In this document: positions 28,001-40,000 of the stretch, one piece after another
How positions within the stretch are numbered: position 1 is the first letter of the stretch
How the letters are laid out: the number at the start of each line of letters is the position of its first letter
From: Gnetum montanum
Lineage: Eukaryota; Streptophyta; Gnetopsida; Gnetales; Gnetaceae
Direction of reading: 5' to 3'
DNA length: 64,000 bases
NCBI GenBank assembly: GCA_015680685.1
Contig: MNCI01037977.1
Location: 359,262-423,261, forward strand
Position numbers and translations under genes: made by a program
Notes under the pieces: model-generated
Database searches by the model: none
The model's input: only the letters and a program-made list of their open reading frames with translations
What the model was told of the DNA's origin: nothing

Positions 28001-31000
28001 TTTTTCATGTCGCTTAGCTTCGTTTTGCCACGTGCTTATTTTGATAGTTGTCTTCTAACGGATGGCACATACCTCCTCCATTGAGAGGATCTTGTTCTCT
28101 CTAGCTAAGCAATTCATGTCTTGGGTGACCCTTATTAGTTGTTCTTACATTTGCTGAAAATTTTCCTCTAGAACATTCTTTCGTTTTTCAATTGTTGTCA
28201 ACCAAAGATTCTCAGCAGCAAGGAGTTTATTTTCTTCTTATAAGGCCTTGAGTGCTTTTGCATGTGCATATGTTTGGGCTTGTGCTTTCGAAGCATCCCA
28301 ATCAGCCTTCTCCTTTCCCATTGCTACCCTGTTATTCTCTTCTAATAATTTATTCAGTTGCTCCATCCTAAATAATTCTAGCTTGTCGACTGGGATAAGT
28401 TGGGACAAATCCCGTTGTGCGGCTTGTAGGGCAACGAACTTCTCCTAGAGTCTTCTCAACTCATATTTTGTGTGTTCGGCCCTAACCTCAACCATAACCA
28501 ACTTTCCCTTCATGGAAATGAGGTTTGATTGTGCTACTATGACATCTTGGGTAATGTCAAACAAGGACGTCATTATTTGTCCTGTTTGCAGCAAACGATC
28601 CAGAGCATCCTTATGTTCCGCAGGAGTCATCAAGGGACCGGTTAGAACTTGAGCATCGCATGCTCCTGTGAGATCCACCAGTGGCACAACAAGGACGTTA
28701 AATGACTTTTTGATGTGGTCCGCGATCACTTTTGCTACTCCAGTTGCATCCTAGTGTTGCATGACCACTATTGTGGCACCTTCACCAGTTTCTAATTGTA
28801 CTTGAAATGATGCAGCATTCCCAAAAATCTGTTGTGACCAATGTGACTCACCTCCTCCTGTTTGTATCAAAACCTTGCCCCATACGTGATCGATTGAGAT
28901 CGTGGGTTGTACAGCATCATCAATTACCTTGAAGAGGTTGGCCTCATCACAACTTCCTCAACTAACCATTTCTGTGATGGCCCTGAGATGGCTCATCAAC
29001 GGTCAGTAATCTCGCAGCAGCAATGGTAGTTGGTCCTGCTGGCCTATGGACTACGTGCTGAGCCCTGCTTCTTGTTGTTAACTGGGCCTTGTGTCCGAAA
29101 GTTGGCTAGGCCATGCTGTTTGAGGTGCAGTGGGCCCCACCGTCTACTCTTATTCAAGCTCCAATATTTCACCAACATCTTTCCTTGGTGCTGCTAGCTT
29201 CAGTAATTCGGCATATAAAGCATTTTGAGCCTTTCTGGGGACATCATTAGTGTACCCCAAAATTCCAACACGCCAGCACAACTTCCTGATTAGATAAGGG
29301 AAGGGCAATGCAAACTTCTCTGTCTTGCGTCCTTTGAACCACCTCAATATTTCTGTTAGATATAAATGGGGCAAATTGACATCAACCTTGCCCATCAAGA
29401 TTGCGCTTCCTCTGGCCGCATAGGTGGAGATTCTGTTGAGTCCCTTCGTTGGGAAGATGTGATAGGTGCCAATTTTGGAATAGATTCACTCTTCAAGGGT
29501 GAGCTCCCCATATGTTTTGTCCTCCTTGCCGTATGCCCTCTTTAGCCATACTTTTCATCCATCAACATCGGAGCGGGTGGACAGATGAGCAACTTTGGGC
29601 CCTGTATTTGGAAGATTCAGAACTTCCGAAATAGCCTTAATAGAGAAATCAACTGAAATCCCACCAATGTTAGTGGTGGTGCCTTCCTCTTTATTATGCC
29701 AAAATTGATAAATTTCTCCCAAACACCATTCTCCACTTTCCAAAAGGACAAGCCATAGTAGAGATCCTTTGAGTTGACCTTTGACCGGCTCAGTGGCAAA
29801 TTTGGTAAAAGGTCCAAAATTAAGTTCCACGATCACTATAGCTAATGTGGACCTTTCCCAAATTGCCTAAACACATTCTGGGAACAACGTGAGATGTTGT
29901 CCTTGTTCAGGTGTCCTGCCTTCTCCACCTTCTGCTTGCCCGAATTGTGCAGTAACAGGGGTTTCTTGATGGATGTTGAATGATTGTGCCTCCTGTTCTG
30001 CATGTTCTGCAGGAGGTCCTTGGCATCTGCCTCTTCTCGAGCATTTGAATGCACCTTGAGAGGGTCCTCTCTATTGTCCTCGTTTAGGGGCCATCTGTAA
30101 ACACACTGGAATCAATTGTTAGTAAGGTCATTGAATAAAATTTAATTATCTTATACCTCACTCATATTGCCTTTAATGAATGTTGAATTCTTACTTAGTG
30201 TGATTTCAGAGTTAGAAATTTTCAAGGAAATCCCCCTAAAAGTTTTAATATCAAGCTCAATTGGATCAGGTGACTCCAATAATAATTTTTATGATTTGGA
30301 TGAAGAAATAAAATTAGTTTGGCATAAGTTCTTAGCATTTCTTAAGATCATTTACCCCTATGATATTCTTTAGGCAACAGCAAATTTTGAAAAAGTTATG
30401 CACAACTTGGAGCGTACCCCTCCCCCACGACTGACTTAAACACTCCGGGTTTAAGCGAGTTCGATCGAAAGGGAAATCGGAGTGTTAATGAGCAAGATAT
30501 TTGCGATTAAATATTGGGCGCGCAAAGCGTGAAAAATCGTGGAAGAAAATTGCAACAACTCCTCTTGCATCAACAATTGAAAATGACTTCTACGCACACA
30601 AGGGGCCCATATATAGAGATTTTATGGACACGATATCACGTACGCGCTAGTGCAGACCCGATATCGCATCAAACCCGATACCAGGTACTCGATATCGCGT
30701 CCCTTCCAAAATAGGGTACTTAGTAAAATTGATAAGTTTTCGAGTTTTCACAATCCCAAATGAAGGATTGGATGTAGATTTGAAAGATCCGGGGTAGTGT
30801 TGAGTGGACATTAAGGCACCAAAAGTGTAATAGAGTGGAATTATACAATGAAGTTCTTGAATAGGGTGAGGAACAAGGACATGTATTGGTGCACAGGAAC
30901 ATTTGGGTTGAAATGATGATAAAGGAAAGAATAAATTCAGCAATGCAGTACTTGGAGGGTATAAGATGATGTGGTGGTGTGCAATAAGTACAAATTACAG

Positions 31001-34000
31001 AAGTTACGCAAGTGGATCCTCCCCAAAGCAGGTTCCAACCTATCATGCCCTTGCGGAACCACACCTTAAAATGTCTATAAGCACTAGAAGGGTTAAATGT
31101 AATTTGCACTGGTGCAACAAAACACACACATGTTGAATATCATCGCAATGAGGTATTGATTCTATGCCACCCAAGATACAAGTTAGAAATACTTGGACAG
31201 TGGGATGAGACGAATTGTAGAAAGGATTGCAGAGATTGGGATGTGAGGTAACTTACGCTAGGCACAATGAATCTTGAGTGTGAGGCGTGATTAAGGTATC
31301 ATTAGGCTTTTGCTCCAAAATCAAGACCAAGTCCACACCTCTGATCAGTGGCATCACATTGTTTCATCCAATGATAGACAACCATAAGAGCATCGTGACA
31401 GCAACGCGTACGGTCACTTGGCATTTTGTCCAAGGGAGGAGTGATTTGAATTTCTCTGCGGCACATTCTTCTTGATCTTTTCTTTGTTGTTTTTCTTTTA
31501 GCCATTTTGACACTTTGTCGTTTCCAACAGTGATCTAGAGAAGCTGCCAACCTTCAAGCATGGGTGCATATCTTTCCAATGGGACCCTCTAGAACAGCAT
31601 TGAGTTTTTTTATTGAGTGCCTTTATTACTCTTACTCCCATTTTTCATTAGATCTACAAGGACCGTAGTACAACCAAGCTACATAATCGTACATATAGAT
31701 GTTACCAAAGAAAATCCAGAAGTCCCCTTGATGTCACACCCTAGCCATTCCCTCTTAATCTGTCACTTTTCGCTCTGGGCATAATGAGTACAAAGTTACT
31801 TTAAGTTTTAATGATGATAAGAATATCATCATACCCAAAGTAGAACCTCTTATTAATAGAAGGGGTGGGTGGATGTTGTGGGCTCACTGTTCAAATAATT
31901 AGTCACCTAAGACTTGATATAGCATAGAACAACACCTCAACCGACAAGTCACATGAGTATTTTATTCACAGATGAAATTACCCTCAAAAAGATAAAACAA
32001 CAAATTGAAAGATGAAAAATTAGAAAATGAAAAATTGGAAAACAAAAATTGTAAAACCAAAGAAAAGGAAAAACATTTACTAATTTTGTTTGTTAGAATG
32101 GGGGGTATCCCCCATGACTAAACCTTTGATCATGGCAAGAATTAATAAATGGAAAACTTGGGTCCATGCATGTTGGGAATATTGGGGTCCGGTCATATCC
32201 AAACCACTAGGTGTCTTTTAGTGTGGTGGCAGGAATGTACCCAAATTGGGGTTCACACACTTGATTGAATTAGGCAGAGTGGGGCAGATTATAAAATGTG
32301 GTCATGTGATAAGGAGCTAACCCACTATGGCACCCATGACCATAAGACGGTATGCAAGGATCGATATGCCTCTTCACGTTGTCATATTCATTGGGCCACA
32401 TGGTTGTTAGAGTGTTGATTGGTGGCCCGGATAAGGTAACAGGAGACGTTGAGTTCGAAGAGGAAGGTGCATCACAATGCTAGACTTGTGCTGAGTTGGA
32501 GGGTCCAGTGGTTTCAAGACCATGCTGTCTCTTCCTACAATCATGCCTAAAGAAAGGACGCTTCCGACGTTGTGGAGGATGCTCACTGCTGTTGACAATA
32601 GCAACACAAGTAATGTTCGTGGGTTGGTGTTGTGGTGCAAAACATTCTGGTACTACTGGTGGCGATGTAGAAGGAGGTGAAGAATGAGAATATTGAGAGT
32701 AAGGATAAGTGTAACGAACATGAGGTGGTGATCCCGTAGGAGAGGACATGGGTTGATGATACTTGGGAGAATGATAACAATGAGGTGAAGCAGAGGATGT
32801 CGATCCAGTTGGAAAAGCAAGGTGTTGAACATAATAAGCACTTGGGGTCAGGCCATACAAAGGTTGAGGCCAGTTTGGTGATGGTCTCCCCCACGACTGG
32901 GGATTTTGCCACTGCGGTTGAACACAGTACTTTTGTACGAAATCCAGATATAGCATTCTTCCCCAATGTTCATGTAGATGTGACAAGATTGGGCATTGGT
33001 CTTTGGGATGATCGTACAGGCAAACATCGCATTGATACTTCTGATTTGTAGTTGGGCCCCTATCCTTATGTCCTTCAACCCTTCTTTTCGGTTGTCGAAT
33101 GGTGTTTTGTCCTGTTTTTTGGTTTGGCACCCTCTATTTGTTCTGCGTGTCAAAGTGATCGTGTGTGGTTTTACCTTCGATAATATTTGCATATTCTCCA
33201 CATTTTTCATGTACCCATTCCGTCATCTTACTAATCTTTGCCTCGATTTCATCTAGTGATTCTAGTATTGGCAAAGATGAAGATGGTTCCACCTCCTCGC
33301 AGTGAGTTGATTTCTCCTCTTCATGATTACGGACCTTCATTACTTTAAGAGTTTGGTCCTATTGTGATCTTTCAACATTCTCCCATTTGGCTATTTCTCC
33401 TTCTTCTTTTGCTACCCGCTTAATAAACTCTTGGAATTGGTGGGTTCGTAGTTCATATAGTTGACTTGGGGCATATGTCCCTAGGGTCTGCCTTGTTTCA
33501 TTACGAAGCACATCCATGATGTGACACATTAGCCTTTCCTCGAAGAACCCATGGCCTGGGCATTTGTTTAACAACGAGTAATATCTTTCTAAGGCCATGT
33601 CCAAGGGTTCATGTTGCCCTTGTTCCCACTCTTGGATTTGTCTCCTCAAGGCTGACACTCTTGCACAGGTTTGATATCTTTCATTGAAAAGTTCTACCAT
33701 TGTCGGCCAATGGTGAATTAATTTTGGTTTTAAAGACCTATACCATACTTTTGCTTGGCCAACGAGTGTCATAGGAAAGAGCTTAAGTCTTTGCCACCCA
33801 TTATCAATATTGTTCCATGCATAGGCATCGTAGAAGGCTTGCAAATGATTGTGGATCTAAATCATAGCCTCCTGAAAACTTGAGAAAGTTGTTTAAATCA
33901 AGCCTGGGTAGACAGCTTTCTTTACAATGCCTGCGGGATATTTGAATAGCCTCTATTATATGCATTAGACTCCTAGTGGCCAGCAGGGGTTCATCGTCAC

Positions 34001-37000
34001 TAAGTAGGTTGTGAGTTTGTAAGTTGGGATGATGTTGTCTTTGTTCATGTTGGCGTTCCTAACTTTGCCCATGGGTTCGATTTTTGTTTCTACGCTAACC
34101 CCTTGAGAAATAGTCATCCGTGTCACAACCTAACGTTGAAGGAGCAGAGGAAGAGAGAGAAATGGAAGACTTGTCATGACTTTTGTAAGTCTCCCGATCA
34201 TCCCCTGGTATACTCTTGCTAACCATTGGGAAGGTCCTAGGCCTTACGNNNNNCCCCCCCCCCCCGGTTCTAGGAGATGTCCCATCCTCACTAGAGGTGT
34301 CTGAGTTGGATGACAAGAGTCCTTGAGTATCGTTGGGATGTCCATGAACATAGGAAACACCTGCATAAGATTGCATACTCCAAACTTCTTCTTCATCATA
34401 AATTGCGTTGGTTCTCCAATGAATTGCCTCGCTAGATGTTGTGTTATTGTTTTCTTGTGAGAGAGACATTGTTGTGAATTGTGTGTGACTCAATTAAATT
34501 TAATTTCTTTTTTCTGAATGATATATCGTTAATACCTTGTTACAGCGATTGTATATGATATAACTGATCTAGATAACCAGCACCATCCCCGGCAACAACG
34601 CCAATGATGAGCGGCAAGGTACCCCTACACTCAACCATACGAATACAAGCGTGTACGCATGATCCAGTCAAACTCTGTGGACGGACTAGTTGTGGCACCT
34701 AGATAGTTACATGTTGATCGCAGTTCGCTATCTTCTCACCTGGACTAGTAATTGCTTTGTCACATATGGTTTAGTCCAACGTGAGGTGTATGATGTGATT
34801 TCTAATACTATGCTTACTCCTAAAGGTAGTGAGAAATAACTTGAGTAAACTAATAGACAATGGAAAATAAAATCTAAGCTAGCCTAAGTGCAATGAGCAT
34901 CCATCCTTAATCATCCATATGCATCTTGGACTTCGTGTATTACGTCTAGGATTACCAAGCGCACATCAATCGAAGCACTACGTAATAGTAATTGAAATAG
35001 TGATTGAAATGTTCGTGATTAAGACGTACCCATTTCGCATCAACAGAAATAGTAAATGATGATACAGAAATATTAACTAAGAAAACAATAAATAATAATA
35101 AACAATTAAACAATTAGAAACTAAGTGAATGCTACAATGATGGAGTAATCTCAATCTTTATTGTCGATTGTGTGTGTGTCCAAGTACGTCACACTCGAAC
35201 AAAGGTTCCGTACAATTACAAGCATCACACTGTGGGCATGCACTTGGAAAAGGAACTGAAAACTAACTAAAAACTGGACAAAAAGACTCGACCCTAAAGA
35301 CTTACCAAAAAAAGCTCTATTCCTGTGCACCCGAGTGCTATATTTATAAGCTAACACAAGAATCACGGTATCATGTATACGATATCGTTACCCAGGCTAC
35401 AATATCGCGTACCCGATATCGGGGCCTAGCAAACCACGATTCATCAACAATCAAATCCCAATTGACACAAACTTCCCAATGAGGTTGAGCCTCCTCATTT
35501 GCAAGCCCTCTAGCACAAGGCCCCGCATCTACGATTGCAAGGACCCCTCAGATCACAAGACTATGTTGATACCTCCCACTCCAGAGCGCCAACCATCTAC
35601 AAGCCCTATGCCACCCACAAACCCTAGACTGTTCACCTAAGCACTCCTTCGCATCAAATCCCCATCGTCCGCAAGGGAATCCATACCAAGCCATGCACCT
35701 CCCACGACAGCCTTGAAGAAACACTCACCCTTGCTACCATCAGTTCCCTCCTTACTGAGCTCCTCACTAGCATCGACAAAGTCATCGTCTCCATCAGGCT
35801 CATCTCCAAGCCCTCCATCTCTCCCGTTATCCTCCCCATCATACCGCTTGTTGTCATCACTCCTACCGCTGCACCGCTTGTTATCTTCACTCCCCCCGCT
35901 CATGGTTTTTCTTTCCACTATTTTAAATCTATTGAACATACTTTAATGTGTCTTTATTCATATTACTTCTCTCATTGTCTCCGCTTTTTCCCTGACCTAT
36001 GTTCTAGAGAAGATTCCAAATGTTCTAAATCTGCCTTGCTTTACATTCATACTCCGAAAGTCTTGAGCCACATGGCTTCTCCTTTAATGAACACAATAAT
36101 TTTGAATTTTCATCTCATAAATCCTAGAAAAATTCCACCTATGTTTCTGCAACAAATAATTTTTACAGAATGGTATTGTATCACATGTTAAGCATGTTTT
36201 ACAGTTATTTTTGGGACAAAATACAAAGGATTCTTTGCAACTTATTTCATAATTGACACCAAAGAAAATACAAAAACTGTCATATTGCAATTATCCAAGT
36301 TTCAAATTTTGCGATGATACATATTTTTATTTGGAAATTACCACAGCAGATCTCATACACTGCATTCGATATGACCTCAGTATTTTGGTTGGATGATGTT
36401 GGTATAAATGTCATAAAATCCTATTTGTGTAAGAGTTAATGGCTCATCAAAGATGCCATGGATTACAAAATGCAAAAGCAAGACCAGACATAAGAAAATT
36501 TATATCCGATGGGCATGAACAAAATGCTTGAAAGTCCAAAATGCCTTAACGAAATAAACTATTTAAGGACGTCTTAAAACATTCCCATTTAAAAATTAAT
36601 AATAATAAACAAAATAAGAGCAATGTACCTCAAAATAGAAGGTAGCATGTGATACGCAGTTCCAACCAAATATACAGTAGTAGCACGTGTAAAAGCCTCA
36701 AGATCCAGCTGTGTATCTTCTTTTACAAAGTATGAGACATCAGCTATGTGAACTCCAACCTATGAGGAATTAACAAATATAAGATTGTAACTAAATTTGA
36801 ACTGCCCTGTTGAAGTATGTACGTGATAAAACAATTTCCACAGCATGCAACAAATACGAATTCCTACAAAACTGCTAATTGCATAATTCTACCCTCTATT
36901 TTACAAACTTCGGTAATTAGGTCTTCATTGGAATAACTCTGCAACCTGATATCATAATAAAACTGCATTCACTCTTGCACTGTATACTGTTGACATGCAT

Positions 37001-40000
37001 AAAGGGAAAAATTGTAATCTTGTCCTCATATCACCACCTCTGGACTGGCCTTTTTAAGCATATGGTTATTAATCTGTACCTAACGTGCCCTAGGTGACAC
37101 AAATCCAAATGTAGACTCATAACAGCATCCATACTCCTGAATGATGATAAAGCTTGTCTAGTACTTTGCCTTAGCATTTCCTACACCAATATTTCATGTA
37201 AAACTGTCAAAAGAAAAGTAAAATCAATTTTAGATTTCCCTGTGAAATAAATTAGGATGTTTGGCATAGGCATTGTTGGCAGTTTATTGTTTTTATTTTT
37301 TTGTTACAGAGCAATCTAATTCCATCATTATGAAATTGATCATTTGTAACTAATCATTTGTTAATGAAGTATTGTGATCCTCCATAAAGGACACAACAGT
37401 TCAGGGGTTTATCTACCTCGTAAATTCATTATTTTTCTTGTACAAGTTAATTTTCACTTAGTACCAAAGGATTTCTTATACAATTTTTATTTTTATTTTT
37501 TGGTGTTTTCTACTCAGTTTTGCATGTCATGTACTCTGAATTTTTTGCTTATTATTAAATATTATTTTTGGCATCTGACACCTGCCCCTATTAATTACCA
37601 AGAGAGCCAAAGAGCCTGGGGAAGTTAATCCTATCAGAGATGCAAATGTAGATCCATCACAAGGAAAGCCTAAACTAAAAAGAACATGGGATTAGATCAC
37701 AGTGGATGATGTTGATCCCTTGGTAAATACTAGTACAGAAAAGCCAAGATCCACAGCTGAGGAAGATGGGATTAGAGCTTGTCTCTACCATTGTAGACTT
37801 GGAAGTTCCAAAAATGGTGAGAGATGCTCTAACAAAACCATTGAAAAAAGGCAATGGAAACATATAATTATATGTTTAAAGAGAGAAGTCTAGACCATTG
37901 TATGTACACCACCTAACAAAAAAATTATACTGAAACTGAAGCTTTATTACATCCAAAGACCAATAGGATCTATTCGATAGATATTACATTTTTATGAAAA
38001 ACAAAGACAGACCCTACAAAGTAACCATGCACCAATGAGGGCAACAAAAACAAATCATATAAGTTTTTCACGAAAATTATACAAAGTTGATGAGTTTTTA
38101 CTACAAAGTTAAAAGAAGATGGAACTTTGGATAAGTATAAAGTAAGGGTTGTTGCCCTGGGCTTTTTGCAAACTAAGGGAATTGATTTTAAGGAGACTTT
38201 CACACCAACAACCTGTATTACCACATTTCATATCATTATCAGTCTAGAAGCAAAAAGGAACTAGACCTTGTTTCATATTGATGTGAAGTTTGTCTTTCTT
38301 TACCCTAAGCTAGAAGAAGAAATCTATATCGAACCTTCAAAATGCTTTGAAGAAAAAAAAGGTTATATTTGGAAATTAGAAAAATCGTTGAGGAAACGCC
38401 CAGAACTTGGTACTTTAAGCTAGACAATTTTTTACTAAATTATGATCTACAACAATCTATGAAGGACAACTTAAGTTTCTGTCAAGGTAAAACAATGGAT
38501 ACTCAAATCCTTTTACCATATCATGTGGCTAATATTATAATAATAGGACCCAATCTTAACAATATTGAATACCTTTAAGCAAAGGTTGCATGAACTGTTT
38601 GAGATCTATAACCTTGGCCTATCACATTATTAAGTTAGCATGGAAATATCATACAATTTTGAATCCATCTTCATACGTTAAAGAACGTACATGGCGGAAT
38701 TTTTGAAAGAATATAAACTAGGAAAAACACTTTTTCTATCAATTTTATTAGAATAAATAGCAATGTCAACTATATTTCCCACTAGAATAGTTTTTTAAGT
38801 TTCTAAGCAATTGGAGAATATGTCTAGGATTAATGAACATTAAGTTAGCTTGAAAGCAACCACATGTATAAATTGAGATGAAGGTAAATTGAGATGAAGG
38901 GTAATGAAATTGACTGCATGTGTGTTTACCTCAATTTGGTAGGGGCTTGAGACTTACTTTTAATTTCTTGTCTTGCATGATGGCTTTGAATGTGTGGTTG
39001 GTTTTGATTTCATTATGCTAATTTTTGTTTCCAATCACAAAATTTGTTATTCTTGATGGGTCCAAACAGAGTATTGAAGCTCAGGATCTTAAGCAAACAA
39101 GCAACAAACATAACAGTGGTATCAAAGCTTGTCTAATTCAACATTGGCAATGAAGGATGCATGTATACAAAGGATAGCTTTGTTGATGGTCTACAAGGGT
39201 TTGTTGTAGATGGTCTATGAGGGTTTGCTACATATGAGAGTTTCACACCAACAGTAAGGTCATGTGTACTGATGAAATGTGATAAAACTGTGATGGGCAC
39301 ATCAGTCGTAATGGTAATATTAATGACACGCAAAGTTATTTGGATTTAGTGAGCAATGGCTTCAACAAAAACACAATTTCAAGGGTTTTGGTAACATTGA
39401 ATGCATAATTATGTTGTGGTTAGCAATGAACAAGGTGATTGTTGTAGTGGGATTTACAACAACTTGGTCACTAACAATAATGACACAAGAAGAGATGTAG
39501 GAGGATTGCAACATGATAGTAAAGTCAATGGTAGTGCAGATGTATCCAATGTGGCCACAATGGCAAAAGTTGCAAATAGTAACTGCTAAATAGATAGTAA
39601 AAGAAAAGGATGTAATTTGGAGTTGAGGGTAGCAAACAACACTGGTGGCTTCTACTAGTTCTGACGGCTTTATAGCTAAGAGTGGTGGATGCTATGTTAA
39701 GAGTAGTTACTCACAATTGTAGATTAGATGGATATGTGATTGGGTCAATAAGATCCATGGTTTTTCCTATAGGCTTGATGTTGTTTTGCAAGATAGATGT
39801 TTTTCCAGGGTTCATTGTCATTTTCACAAGATAAGTTTCTCCTATAGATTCATTGTTATTTTGCAAGGTATATTGTTCTTGTGATGTTCATTGTTGTGCT
39901 TGCAAGACAAGTTGTTCTTGTGGGTTGTTGTATATTTGCAAGACAAGTTGTTCATGTGGGTAAATTGTTATATTCACAAGATGGGTTGTTTTGGTCAGTT

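Larger units (their letters stand above)
26254..35446 (-). mobile_element. Non-autonomous LTR retrotransposon (gag plus plant transposon-like ORF, no pol)
   Basis: 9.2 kb with two LTRs (26254-27106, 34605-35446), a tRNA-Asp-like primer site, a gag-like ORF and a second long ORF resembling the plant Transposase_32-type domain. No protease, integrase, reverse transcriptase or RNase H was found. Flanks ACAGT (26249-26253) and ACAAT (35447-35451) look like a 5-bp target duplication. Removing the element and one flank re-joins the host LINE ORF1 frame, confirming both boundaries. Confidence 0.85.
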
